Below the pieces are notes generated by a model. The model searched no databases and was not told the origin of the DNA. It saw only the letters and a program-made list of their open reading frames with translations. The translations under genes and the position numbers were made by a program. Source: Streptococcus sp. 121 (GTDB lineage: Bacteria; Bacillota; Bacilli; Lactobacillales; Streptococcaceae). Taken from it: a stretch of DNA of 44,913 bases. Shown here piece after piece: positions 23,647 to 31,663 of the stretch. The stretch spans positions 1-44,913 of the forward strand of contig NZ_JAEMED010000013.1 in NCBI RefSeq assembly GCF_016458205.1, in the 5' to 3' direction. Numbering within the stretch: the first letter of the stretch is position 1; each line of letters begins with the position of its first letter.

Positions 23647-23703
23647 GAAATCCATTTTGGAAAATCCCTGTTATCTATTTACTTTAGTTTGATATTTTAC
23701 ACG

Positions 23704-23746
23704 AAGCAGCAAATCAATATTTTGATAGTGATTTGCTGCTTTTTTC
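23704..23746 (+). terminator. Terminator of the small membrane protein gene
   Basis: AAGCAGCAAATCA pairs with TGATTTGCTGCTT and is followed by a T-run, about 60 bp past the stop. Confidence 0.8.
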
Positions 23747-23833
23747 TATGGTTTAGGAATCACGTCCGATTTTTCCTCCGAATAAATAAGTGAGAACTTA
23801 GGTTATGATTTGGTTAAATTGGAGGGATTTGAT

Positions 23834-24397
23834 ATGATAAAAAATAGGATGGTCGTGTTGAATGAGGAACGGAAAATCACTTTGGGTTGTTTTCATGGGA
23901 CTAAGTTAGAAAATGCTAAGTCTATATTTTTGGAACAAGAATTTCGATTTCGGCCGCGTCCTAATCACTGGTTAGGGAATGGTGTTTATTTTTTCGTGGA
24001 TGATGAATATCAAGCCAAGTGGTGGGCCGGTAAGGATGGTCATAGGGAAACGAACTTACCAGCGGTTTTATATTTTCCGTTAACGATTTCTAGAAATGAG
24101 CTGCTAAATTTAAATTCAATTCGAGATTTAGAAATCTTAGATAAATTCGCGGAAGAATTGTTTTTTAATTTTGGGAAGGTTTTTGTAGAGTTTAGTGAAT
24201 TGGAAGTTCAGAATTTTCATTGTTTTCTTCTAGATTATTTTTTTAGGGTTAATAATCAGTATAAGGCTGTTCGTCGAACCTTTTTATCTACGAAAAAGGC
24301 GATTGGATTGAGTCGCTTCGCGCAGTTGTCGGATCAACTGTGTGTGTTTGATCAGTCCATCATTCCTTTTTCTAGGATAAAAATTCTAGATATCTAG
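23834..24397 (+). CDS. ADP-ribosyltransferase-like protein
   Basis: 187 residues. FHGTKLENAKSIFLEQEF followed by NHWLGNGVYFFVDD and then an A-rich helix resembles the His...Gly-x-Tyr-Phe pattern of PARP-type ADP-ribosyltransferases (H near 23, Y near 50); the third catalytic position (Glu) is not certain. A TTG-initiated extension exists, but the ATG at 23834 has GGAGG at 8-bp spacing. The next gene begins 14 bp after its stop. Toxin-type activity on a host or phage target is plausible but inferred. Confidence 0.55.
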   Translation: MIKNRMVVLNEERKITLGCFHGTKLENAKSIFLEQEFRFRPRPNHWLGNGVYFFVDDEYQAKWWAGKDGHRETNLPAVLYFPLTISRNELLNLNSIRDLEILDKFAEELFFNFGKVFVEFSELEVQNFHCFLLDYFFRVNNQYKAVRRTFLSTKKAIGLSRFAQLSDQLCVFDQSIIPFSRIKILDI

Positions 24398-24411
24398 TTT
24401 GGAGGTAGTTT

Positions 24412-24621
24412 ATGAATCTTACACGAGAAGAACTAGCTAAACTCTTTGATGAGTATGGCTTCGAATACAAATTTGATTCCCCCACTCCAGGAATTCATTT
24501 TAGAGATGGGTCTTTTAAAAGATTTGATGAACTTCCATTGCCGAGTGAATATTTAGGAGATTTAGAGTGGATGGCGGAATATGAGCGTCAGTTACTGGCG
24601 AGTTTGGAAGAGGAAGCCTAA
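24412..24621 (+). CDS. Small acidic protein, possible partner of the ART-like gene
   Basis: The 69-residue protein is rich in Glu/Asp (MNLTREELAKLFDEYGFEY; ends LLASLEEEA). GGAGG lies 7 bp before the ATG. It is co-transcribed with the upstream ADP-ribosyltransferase-like gene and ends at a strong terminator. The size, acidity and position fit an antitoxin or chaperone partner, but no family is recognised. Confidence 0.6.
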   Translation: MNLTREELAKLFDEYGFEYKFDSPTPGIHFRDGSFKRFDELPLPSEYLGDLEWMAEYERQLLASLEEEA

Positions 24622-24623
24622 CA

Positions 24624-24662
24624 GAAAAAGTCTGGCAGTTTATTAGTCTGCCAGACTTTTTC
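24624..24662. terminator. Strong terminator, target of the group II intron
   Basis: GAAAAAGTCTGGCAG pairs exactly with CTGCCAGACTTTTTC. It ends the ART-like operon and is symmetrical, so it can also serve the minus strand. The intron begins 2 bp downstream. Confidence 0.9.
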
Positions 24663-24664
24663 TG

Positions 24665-26516
24665 GTACGACGGGCATGTCGTACATCTGAGGTGTAAGTC
24701 CTCTGTGGGCACCTGCTACCGGTGAACCCAATAGCGACTCCCAAGCCTGACTATCGTGAGATAGCGGGGAGAGGAAGGGATAGCGAAATCGTGGCTCTAC
24801 GAATAGAAATGTGATATTAAGGCGTATATAGGGGATAAGGAGGCCAGAAACTCTAAAGTCCAAGAAGGTAGTCGTAACCTATATGCGTAAATCATGAGAG
24901 TAAACGAGGAAAGATGTACGACTTATCCCGTGAGGTCTTGTCGAGGTAAAAGCCTAGTAACAACGAACGACAAGAAGTCAGCCGAACCCATAGTAGTGAA
25001 GAAGCTTCTGTAATGGAGGTGGAGCGAAGGGGTGAACAGTTAACTGAAGTATACCTACTTCACTTGTATCTGTAACACTAAGGGTCTGATAGAACTGGAG
25101 GCGGTCACGTATTGACTAGAGGAAGGTTCACCAATTTAAGATGTCCTACAGATAGCGAAACAAGAAAGGAATACACACATGTCTAAACTACTAGACCAGA
25201 TATTATCAAGAGACAATCTTCTTGAAGCCTACAAACAGGTCAAAGCCAACAAGGGTTCTGCAGGTATTGATGGTGTCACAGTTGATACGATTGATGATTA
25301 CCTGAGAGAGCACTGGCGAGAAATCAAAAAGCAGATATTGGAAAGAAAGTATAAACCTCAGCCAGTACTGCGAGTTGAAATCCCGAAGCCTAATGGAGGT
25401 GTTCGTCAGCTAGGCATTCCAAGCATGATGGACAGGATAATTCAACAGGCCATTGTACAGGTTTTAAGTCCAATCTTTGAAAGTCACTTTTCAGACTATA
25501 GCTATGGCTTTCGTCCCAACCGTTCTTGTGAGACAGCCTTAATCCAGTTATTGGAATATTTGAATGATGGTTATGAATGGATTGTAGACATAGACTTAGA
25601 GAAATTCTTCGACACAGTTCCACAGGATAGACTTATGTCATTGGTCCATCGTGTCATTGAGGATGGAGATACTGAGTCCCTCATCCGAAAGTACCTTCAT
25701 TCAGGTGTTGTGATAAATGTTCAGCGCCAGAAAACCTTAGTAGGAACACCTCAAGGAGGAAATCTATCTCCTCTCTTGTCTAATATTATGCTCAATGAAC
25801 TAGACAAGGAATTGGAAAAACGGGGACTGCGTTTCGTACGCTATGCGGATGATTGTGTTATCACAGTCGGAAGTGAAGCTGCGGCTAAGAGGGTTATGTA
25901 CTCAGTCAGTCGCTTTATTGAGAAACGACTAGGTCTCAAGGTGAATATGGAGAAGACAAAAATTGTCCGCCCAACCAAACTGAAGTACCTAGGCTATGGC
26001 TTCTGGAAATCTCCAAAGGGTTGGCACAGCCGTCCTCATAAAGAGAGTGTGCAGAAGTTTGTGAGGAAACTTAAGCAACTGACTTCGAGAAAATGGAGTA
26101 TTAGCTTGAGTGAACGAATCACACTATTAAACTCTGTCATCAGAGGTTGGGTCAACTATTTTTCAATCACGGACATGAAAACGGTGATGTCAAAAGTAGA
26201 TGAGCGACTTCGAACGAGAATACGAGTAATTATCTGGAAACAGTGGAAAAAGAAGTCACGTCGCCTATGGGGCTTACTGAAACTCGGAGTTCCTAGATGG
26301 ATAGCGGACAAAGTGTCAGGTTGGGGTGACCATTATCAACTAGTAGCACAAAAGTCAGTATTAAAGAGAGCAATATCAAAACCAGTCCTCGCCAAACGAG
26401 GACTGGTCAGCTGTCTCGATTACTACCTAAAACGACATGCGTTAAAAGTTAACTGAACCGCCGTGTGCCGAACGGCACGCACGGTGGTGTGAGAGGGACT
26501 ATCTATTAGTCTCTAC
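24665..26516 (+). mobile_element. Group II intron, class C (IIC)
   Basis: Length about 1.85 kb. The 5' end reads GTACGACGGGCATG (consensus GTGYG with A at position 3). Domain V at about 26456-26492 (CCGCCGTGTGCCGAACGGCA, then CGCACGGTGGTGTGAGAGG) closely follows the known Oceanobacillus IIC domain V. Domain VI ends ...TAGTCTCTAC at 26516. The encoded reverse transcriptase lacks an endonuclease domain. Insertion directly after a terminator hairpin is the hallmark of class C introns. It looks intact. Confidence 0.88.
25179..26456 (+). CDS. ltrA: Group II intron reverse transcriptase/maturase
   Basis: The 425-residue multifunctional protein splices and retrotransposes the surrounding intron. 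It has an RT-0/1 region (NKGSAGIDGVTVD), GGVRQLGIPSMMDRIIQQAI, SYGFRPNRS, the catalytic core RYADDCVI, GTPQGGNLSPLLSNI, and a maturase (X) domain with RGWVNYFS. It has no C-terminal HNH endonuclease, as expected for class C. AAAGGA precedes the ATG. The frame is uninterrupted. Confidence 0.93.
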   Translation: MSKLLDQILSRDNLLEAYKQVKANKGSAGIDGVTVDTIDDYLREHWREIKKQILERKYKPQPVLRVEIPKPNGGVRQLGIPSMMDRIIQQAIVQVLSPIFESHFSDYSYGFRPNRSCETALIQLLEYLNDGYEWIVDIDLEKFFDTVPQDRLMSLVHRVIEDGDTESLIRKYLHSGVVINVQRQKTLVGTPQGGNLSPLLSNIMLNELDKELEKRGLRFVRYADDCVITVGSEAAAKRVMYSVSRFIEKRLGLKVNMEKTKIVRPTKLKYLGYGFWKSPKGWHSRPHKESVQKFVRKLKQLTSRKWSISLSERITLLNSVIRGWVNYFSITDMKTVMSKVDERLRTRIRVIIWKQWKKKSRRLWGLLKLGVPRWIADKVSGWGDHYQLVAQKSVLKRAISKPVLAKRGLVSCLDYYLKRHALKVN

Positions 26517-26522
26517 TCGATT

Positions 26523-27410
26523 TTAATGATGATGTCCGTGGTCGTGGATGTCGAGTTTTTCGGTGTGATGTTGGTGCTCGAAGCTGGAGTAGTCGAATTC
26601 GACGGCGCTTTCTTCGATGTTTTGGGCTTGTAGGAGGTGGTGAACTTGGTCTTTGAGGAGGCGTTCATCTGTCCCTTGGGCGATGTGGAGGTGCAGCATC
26701 GCAACGTGGCGCAAGCCATCCATGGTCCAGACGTTAAGCTGGTTGACTTGGTAGACGCCTTCCATTTTTTCGAGTTGCTCGCGTAAACCTTCCAGATTGA
26801 GGTCTTCTGGCGCTTTTTCAAGAAAAATTTGAAGATTGGCTAGGAATTTAGGAAGGGATTGGCTGAGGATGAAAAGGGAGATGGCAACGGAGAGCAGGGG
26901 ATCGAGGAAATACCAGTCGGTAAACTGGAGGACGATGCTGACGAGGAGGACGGCGACCCAACCGAGGATATCTTCTAGGAAATGGAGGGTGAGGATTTGC
27001 TGGTTGGCGGTTTCACCTTTGTGAACCATGCGGGCAGCCAAGCCATTGATGAGGATGGCTAAAATGGCTAGGACAAGGGTTCCTTGGCTGTTCACAACTG
27101 GTGGGTTGAAAATTTTCGGTGTATTTTCAATGAGCAGGATGGTGGAACCGGTAATGAGGATGGTAGCGGTGACCAGAGCTGCTAAGATACTGTAGCGTTT
27201 GTAGCCTAGGGTATAACGCAGGTCGGTCTGTTTGTCAGAGATCTTTTCCAAATAGGCTGAAAGTCCAATCGCCATGGCATCTCCAAAATCATGGACTGCG
27301 TCGGCGAGGACGGCAGAAGACTGGAAAAGCACGCCGAAAATGGCTTCAAGAATGGCGAAGGAGAGGTTTAGGATAAAGGCGATAAAGGTGGTTTTAGAGC
27401 TGTTTTTCAT
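26523..27410 (-). CDS. CDF-family cation efflux transporter
   Basis: The 295-residue inner-membrane protein is a predicted Zn/Cd/Co exporter (CzcD-like). It has six membrane segments. TM2 carries the ADAVHDFGDA metal site and TM5 HFLEDILGW (His and Asp). A cytoplasmic C-terminal domain ends in a His-rich tail (HQHHTEKLDIHDHGHHH), a likely metal sensor. The stop lies 6 bp from the intron 3' end, so its natural terminator (24624-24662) is now 1.85 kb away across the intron. Confidence 0.92.
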   Translation of the reverse strand: MKNSSKTTFIAFILNLSFAILEAIFGVLFQSSAVLADAVHDFGDAMAIGLSAYLEKISDKQTDLRYTLGYKRYSILAALVTATILITGSTILLIENTPKIFNPPVVNSQGTLVLAILAILINGLAARMVHKGETANQQILTLHFLEDILGWVAVLLVSIVLQFTDWYFLDPLLSVAISLFILSQSLPKFLANLQIFLEKAPEDLNLEGLREQLEKMEGVYQVNQLNVWTMDGLRHVAMLHLHIAQGTDERLLKDQVHHLLQAQNIEESAVEFDYSSFEHQHHTEKLDIHDHGHHH

Positions 27411-27419
27411 AATTTTTTC

Positions 27420-28142
27420 CTATCTAGTTGCTTCTAAAAGCTGAATTAGTTGAGTTTTTTCGTCTGCAGTTAATCCTCGGTAGCTTCCGTAGGGAAGGCT
27501 TGTATCCAATTGGAAAGGACCGAATTGGATTCGTTTGAGGCTTATGACTTTGACACCAACGGCTAGGAACATTTTTTTAACCTGATGGAACTTACCTTCG
27601 GCCAGGCTGATGAGGGCTTGGCTCTGGTTGGGGTTAGAATCTTGGATGGTCAGTTTTGCCGGTAGACATTGGTAGCCATCGTCAAAAATGATGCCTGTCG
27701 CAAAGAGGTCTGGCAGGTCGGTATGCAGAGGACCGTTGACCTGGACTTGGTAGGTCTTGGTGACATGGGCATCAGGGTGGAGTAATTGGTAGCCAAGTGG
27801 GCCGTTGTCAGTAAGCAAGAGTAGTCCTGAGGTGTCTCGGTCCAGACGACCGACCGCGTAGAGGTCAGGATTCCAATCCGACCTTGCTAGGGAATCAAAA
27901 ACAGTAGCGTGGTGTCTATCTTGGTTGGCGGTAACGACACCCCTTGGTTTGTGAAGTAACCAATAGTGGTGGTTAGTTGATGGGGCTGGCTTCCCCTCAA
28001 TCGTGACTTCTTGAAGATCCGTGTCGACATTTTGAGCTAGGGATTTTGAGGGCTTGCCGTCGACTAGAATTTGCCCTTTAGCTAAGGCTCGCTTCATGTC
28101 TTTTCGGCTATAAGTGTTGGCCAACAGTTGATCGATTCTCAT
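27420..28142 (-). CDS. 16S rRNA pseudouridine synthase, RsuA family
   Basis: 240 residues. An N-terminal S4 RNA-binding domain (MRIDQLLANTYSRKDMKRAL) is followed by the RsuA/RluB catalytic domain with GRLDRDTSGLLLLT (catalytic Asp) and the end block GKFHQVKKMFLAVG. It converts one uridine of small-subunit rRNA to pseudouridine. The ATG at 28142 starts the S4 domain; GGAGG is only 1 bp away, so initiation spacing is unusual, but the upstream TTG alternative would add 15 non-conserved residues. The stop is 10 bp from the CDF gene, probably co-transcribed. Confidence 0.88.
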   Translation of the reverse strand: MRIDQLLANTYSRKDMKRALAKGQILVDGKPSKSLAQNVDTDLQEVTIEGKPAPSTNHHYWLLHKPRGVVTANQDRHHATVFDSLARSDWNPDLYAVGRLDRDTSGLLLLTDNGPLGYQLLHPDAHVTKTYQVQVNGPLHTDLPDLFATGIIFDDGYQCLPAKLTIQDSNPNQSQALISLAEGKFHQVKKMFLAVGVKVISLKRIQFGPFQLDTSLPYGSYRGLTADEKTQLIQLLEATR

Positions 28143-28197
28143 GCCTCCATTGTAACAAATTTTCTGTAAAGGGAAGCGTTTTTTCAAGTTTTTGTGC

Positions 28198-28226
28198 TTG
28201 AAGAGGACATTGGTTTTTGCTATACT
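28198..28226 (+). promoter_or_regulatory. Promoter of the DUF1304 gene
   Basis: TTGAAG, 17-bp spacer, TATACT at 28221-28226, about 27 bp before the ATG. Confidence 0.7.
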
Positions 28227-28252
28227 GGTAAAGTTTTTGAAAGGAGAATTTT

Positions 28253-28615
28253 ATGTCAATTATTTCACAAGTTTTGGTGACTCTCTCAGCTGCATTGTGT
28301 CTATTTATTTTTTATTTAGAGACACTAGCAACTACTTCTGATAGAACCAGCAAGGTTTTTTCAATCTCAAAAGAGGTTTTAGAAGCTAAAGCCATGAATG
28401 TTTTGATGAAAAATCAAGGGGTCTATAATGGTTTTATTGGTTTGGCACTTCTTTATGCAGCCTTTTTTAGCCCAAATGGACGTGAAGTGGCAGCGGTATT
28501 TTTGGTTAATATCTTAGTTGCTGCAGCTTATGGGGGAGCAACTAGTAGCCCATCTATTTTGATGAAACAAGGAACACTTCCATTTTTGGCACTTTTGAGT
28601 CTCTTGTTTTTCTAA
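28253..28615 (+). CDS. DUF1304 family membrane protein
   Basis: The 120-residue protein has four hydrophobic segments (about 5-25, 50-70, 75-95, 100-120). The FYLETLATTSDRTSKVF and MKNQGVYNGFIGLAL blocks are characteristic of DUF1304. The function of the family is unknown. GGAG lies about 6 bp before the ATG. The gene is monocistronic with its own promoter and a shared convergent terminator. Confidence 0.85.
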   Translation: MSIISQVLVTLSAALCLFIFYLETLATTSDRTSKVFSISKEVLEAKAMNVLMKNQGVYNGFIGLALLYAAFFSPNGREVAAVFLVNILVAAAYGGATSSPSILMKQGTLPFLALLSLLFF

Positions 28616-28677
28616 TTTAAAATATAGGGAAAGCCTATTGAGGTAGGAGAGATTTTCTTGTTCCATTTTGAGCAGAT

Positions 28678-28729
28678 AAAAATAGCTTAGAATCATTGTC
28701 TTATAAAAGCTGATTCTAAGCTATTTTTC
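28678..28729. terminator. Bidirectional terminator between DUF1304 and degV genes
   Basis: The 18-bp perfect stem AAAAATAGCTTAGAATCA / TGATTCTAAGCTATTTTT has T-runs on both strands and serves the two convergent genes. Confidence 0.92.
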
Positions 28730-28752
28730 TATATTTAGAGTTTTATTTAGAA

Positions 28753-29598
28753 TTAGTTTGTCTCGTAACCAATCAGGATTCCACCCTCTTCAGCGTAGAA
28801 GCTACAAATTCCTGACGTTGGGAGAATGTGGATATCGGCTTGAGGGTATTCAGACCAAACGAGTTTGCTTAGATCCTGGCAGAAATCAGGATTGCTGCGG
28901 TGTGACATGTGGATGCGACCGCCTTGATAGCCCGCCTTTTGCATTTCTGCCCAGGTGGTAGAGACGGCTTTTTTATTTCCACGCGCTTTTTGAAGGAGTT
29001 CGAGTTCCCCTTTGCTGCTGGCTTGGCCGACCATGCGGATGTTGAGGAGGCCAACAACTTTCCCAACAATTTTGTTGAGGCGGCCATTTTTGACCAGATT
29101 ATCCACCTTTTCAAGAACAAAGATTAATTTGCTTTGTTTTTGATAATCATCAATGGCAGCGACGATTTCAGGGTAAGTCAACCCTTGTTTGATATAATCA
29201 TTGATTTGGTAGACTAAGAGATCCATCTCACCACCAGCTGAAAGGCTGTCAATCACGTGAACCTTGGCATCTGGATGGCTTTCTAGATAAATTTCTCGTG
29301 CTAATCGCGCAGCATTGTTGCTGCCGGATAGGGCACCAGTAATGGTCACTACAAAGATGGTGTCAGCATCCCCAAAGGCTTGGAGGTACTGGTCTGGGCT
29401 TGGACAGGCTGACTTCGAAGCCTGTTCGCTGGCATACATGACCTCCATCATAAAATCAATATCTAAGCTCTGTTTATCTGCGAAGGTCTTATCGCCAACT
29501 TGCACATACATAGGAATCGATTCAAAACTTGTGTTGGGCGCGAGGTGTTCCAACTGACGATAGTTACACGCCGAGTCCGCAATAATTTTCCACTTCAT
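28753..29598 (-). CDS. DegV family fatty-acid-binding protein
   Basis: 281 residues. The DegV/FakB fold binds a fatty acid for presentation to the FakA kinase. Visible blocks are IIADSACNYR at the N-terminus, SKSACPSPDQYLQAF, VTITGALSGSNNAARLA (Ser/Thr contacts to the carboxylate) and VIDSLSAGGEMDLL, with HMSHRSNP near the end. The start at 29598 (MKWKIIADS) is chosen: AAGGAG is 7 bp upstream and the Asp-Ser motif then sits at its usual N-terminal place. Confidence 0.88.
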   Translation of the reverse strand: MKWKIIADSACNYRQLEHLAPNTSFESIPMYVQVGDKTFADKQSLDIDFMMEVMYASEQASKSACPSPDQYLQAFGDADTIFVVTITGALSGSNNAARLAREIYLESHPDAKVHVIDSLSAGGEMDLLVYQINDYIKQGLTYPEIVAAIDDYQKQSKLIFVLEKVDNLVKNGRLNKIVGKVVGLLNIRMVGQASSKGELELLQKARGNKKAVSTTWAEMQKAGYQGGRIHMSHRSNPDFCQDLSKLVWSEYPQADIHILPTSGICSFYAEEGGILIGYETN

Positions 29599-29617
29599 AT
29601 CGTTACTCCTTAAAATT

Positions 29618-29651
29618 GTACACTTGCTGTACTTTTGTCTTTTTGAGTATA
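29618..29651 (-). promoter_or_regulatory. degV promoter and candidate operator
   Basis: Minus strand -10 TATACT (29651-29646) with a TTGATT -35 at 16-bp spacing. Just after the likely transcription start lies an inverted repeat, GTACA-CTTGC-TGTAC (29618-29632), a plausible roadblock operator. The regulator is unknown. Confidence 0.5.
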
Positions 29652-29691
29652 TCATATTTTAAGCTAAAATCAAAAGAAAAAGGGAATATGC

Positions 29692-29697
29692 TATAAT
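29692..29697 (+). promoter_or_regulatory. -10 of the dCMP deaminase gene
   Basis: Extended -10 TGCTATAAT with no clear -35, 26 bp before the ATG. It is divergent from the degV promoter. Confidence 0.6.
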
Positions 29698-29722
29698 TGG
29701 CTTGTACTCAGGAGGAAAAGGT

Positions 29723-30193
29723 ATGACACATCAACGACTGGCCTGGGATGAATATTTTGCAGCTCAGGCACTTTTAATATCCAACCGCTCAACCTGTAAC
29801 CGCGCTAAAGTTGGGGCGGTCTTGGTCCACGATCATAAGGTAGTTTCCACTGGCTATAACGGTTCCGTTTCCGGAACCGAACACTGTACGGACCAGGGCT
29901 GTCTGGTTGTAGAGGGGCACTGTGTCCGGACCTTGCATGCCGAGGTAAATGCGATTTTACAAGGTGCAGAGCGTGGAATCCCAAGAGATTTTACGGCTTA
30001 CGTCACCCATTTTCCCTGTCTAAATTGTTCCAAACAGTTAATGCAGGTTGGGTGTTCTCGGGTGGTTTATATCCATGATTACCGAATGGATGACTATGCT
30101 CAAAAATTGTACCAACAAAAAGGAGTCACCCTCTTACAAATCCCATTGGATCAAGTACAGAAAGCTGTGCAGGAAAGTGGATTCTTCCAATAG
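29723..30193 (+). CDS. dCMP deaminase (ComE operon protein 2 family)
   Basis: The 156-residue zinc enzyme converts dCMP to dUMP for thymidylate synthesis. It has the zinc/catalytic motif HAEVNAI (His, Glu) and PCLNCSKQL (two Cys), a second metal-type cluster HCTDQGCLVVEGHC, and the substrate block GYNGSVSGTEHC. AGGAGG is 6 bp before the ATG; an upstream TTG in frame is ignored. Confidence 0.9.
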   Translation: MTHQRLAWDEYFAAQALLISNRSTCNRAKVGAVLVHDHKVVSTGYNGSVSGTEHCTDQGCLVVEGHCVRTLHAEVNAILQGAERGIPRDFTAYVTHFPCLNCSKQLMQVGCSRVVYIHDYRMDDYAQKLYQQKGVTLLQIPLDQVQKAVQESGFFQ

Positions 30194-30244
30194 CCGTCAA
30201 TTTTTTTACTTTCTGGCTATCATATGGTAGACTGGAAAAGTTAA

Positions 30245-30316
30245 ATAGTCCCGAAAAGGTAGTCTTTGACTAGTTCTTTGTAACTTTTTAACGAATTTTA
30301 ATTAAAAGGGGGACAT
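30245..30316 (+). promoter_or_regulatory. SMK-box (SAM-III) riboswitch
   Basis: GTCCCGAAAAGGTAGTC, a short TAGTC/GACTA helix and the conserved CTTTGTAAC are followed by a linker and GGGGGAC, which pairs with GTCCC. The GGGGGAC is also the metK Shine-Dalgarno, so SAM binding should hide it and shut translation. Placement before metK is exactly that known for Lactobacillales. Confidence 0.85.
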
Positions 30317-30319
30317 TAT

Positions 30320-31510
30320 ATGTCTGAACGTAAATTGTTTACTTCAGAATCTGTATCAGAGGGCCATCCGGATAAGATCGCCGATCAAATCTCTGATGCC
30401 ATTCTGGACGCGATTCTTGAACAGGATCCAGATGCCCATGTAGCAGCGGAAACAGCGGTCTACACGGGTTCTGTCCATGTCTTTGGCGAAATTTCGACCA
30501 AGGCTTATGTGGATATTAACCGGATTGTTCGGGATACCATTGCCGAGATTGGGTATACCAATACGGAATATGGTTTTTCTGCTGAAACGGTGGGGGTTCA
30601 CCCATCCTTGGTAGAGCAATCACCAGATATTGCCCAAGGTGTTGACGCTTCTTTAGAGACTCGGCAAGGGCAAGGACAGGATCCTTTGGATCAGATTGGT
30701 GCTGGGGACCAAGGACTGATGTTTGGTTTTGCGGTGAATGAGACACCAGAGTTAATGCCATTGGCTATTTCACTTTCCCATAAGTTAGTGAAGCGTTTGG
30801 CCGATTTACGGAAGTCTGGTCAAGTTTCTTATCTGAGACCCGATGCTAAAAGTCAGGTGACAGTAGAATACGATGAGGCCGGCAAACCGGTTCGAGTGGA
30901 CACTGTCGTGATTTCAACTCAGCATGATCCAGAAGTTGCTTATGAAGATTTGGCCCAGATGGTCAAGGAGGAAGTCATTGCTCCGGTGATTCCAGCGGAA
31001 CTCTTGGATGAGGAGACCTGTTACTTCATCAATCCAACCGGACGTTTCGTGATCGGAGGCCCACAAGGGGATTCCGGTTTGACCGGACGCAAAATTATTG
31101 TCGATACCTATGGAGGGGCAGCTCGTCATGGTGGTGGAGCTTTCTCTGGTAAAGATGCAACCAAGGTGGACCGTTCTGCCTCCTATGCTGCTCGCTACAT
31201 TGCCAAAAACATTGTAGCCGCTGGATTGGCGGATAAGGCTGAAGTGCAATTGGCCTACGCCATCGGGGTAGCTCAGCCAGTGTCTATTCGAATTGACACT
31301 TTTGGAACGGGCAAAAAAGATGAGGCTGCTCTTGAAGAAGCAGTTCGAGCTCACTTTGACTTGCGTCCAGCAGGAATTATCAAGATGTTGGATTTGAAGA
31401 AACCAATTTATAAGCAAACAGCCGCTTATGGTCACATGGGAAGAGAAGATCTCGATTTACCATGGGAACGTCTGGATAAGGTCCAAGCCCTTCAAGGCTT
31501 TTTCAATTAA
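30320..31510 (+). CDS. metK: S-adenosylmethionine synthetase
   Basis: The 396-residue cytoplasmic enzyme makes SAM from methionine and ATP. Family signatures include [20 protein letters not shown] at the N-terminus, [32 protein letters not shown] and [17 protein letters not shown]. Length is as expected. Translation is probably controlled by the SMK-box directly upstream. It is followed by a terminator and is monocistronic. Confidence 0.97.
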   Translation: MSERKLFTSESVSEGHPDKIADQISDAILDAILEQDPDAHVAAETAVYTGSVHVFGEISTKAYVDINRIVRDTIAEIGYTNTEYGFSAETVGVHPSLVEQSPDIAQGVDASLETRQGQGQDPLDQIGAGDQGLMFGFAVNETPELMPLAISLSHKLVKRLADLRKSGQVSYLRPDAKSQVTVEYDEAGKPVRVDTVVISTQHDPEVAYEDLAQMVKEEVIAPVIPAELLDEETCYFINPTGRFVIGGPQGDSGLTGRKIIVDTYGGAARHGGGAFSGKDATKVDRSASYAARYIAKNIVAAGLADKAEVQLAYAIGVAQPVSIRIDTFGTGKKDEAALEEAVRAHFDLRPAGIIKMLDLKKPIYKQTAAYGHMGREDLDLPWERLDKVQALQGFFN

Positions 31511-31516
31511 CAAAAA

Positions 31517-31551
31517 GAAACTACTGGTTTAATCGTTGCCGGTAGTTTTTT
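31517..31551 (+). terminator. metK terminator
   Basis: AAACTACTGG pairs with CCGGTAGTTT (one G-T pair), followed by a T-run, directly after metK. Confidence 0.85.
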
Positions 31552-31573
31552 CTTGTGTTGAAAACGGAGGTCA

Positions 31574-31640
31574 ATTTCCAAGCCTAGCAAGCTAGGTGGA
31601 AATGTGGTATAATCAAGCCAAACCGTCTGGTTTTTTTAGT
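31574..31640 (+). promoter_or_regulatory. murA promoter region with dyad and small attenuator-like hairpin
   Basis: An imperfect dyad (ATTTCC..CCTAGC-AA-GCTAGG.GGAAAT, 31574-31603) abuts the extended -10 TGGTATAAT (TATAAT 31608-31613). In the leader, AAACC-GTCT-GGTTTTTTT (about 31620-31638) could act as a weak attenuator. Confidence 0.5.
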
Positions 31641-31663
31641 AGTTTCAAGAAAGAGTCTAAAAC

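Noticed and set aside
23810..23833. TTG-initiated extension of the ADP-ribosyltransferase-like gene
   Set aside because: It contains the GGAGG ribosome site of the ATG at 23834 within its coding part.
28143..28187. TTG-initiated extension of the pseudouridine synthase
   Set aside because: The added 15 residues precede the S4 domain and are not family-like; no ribosome site.
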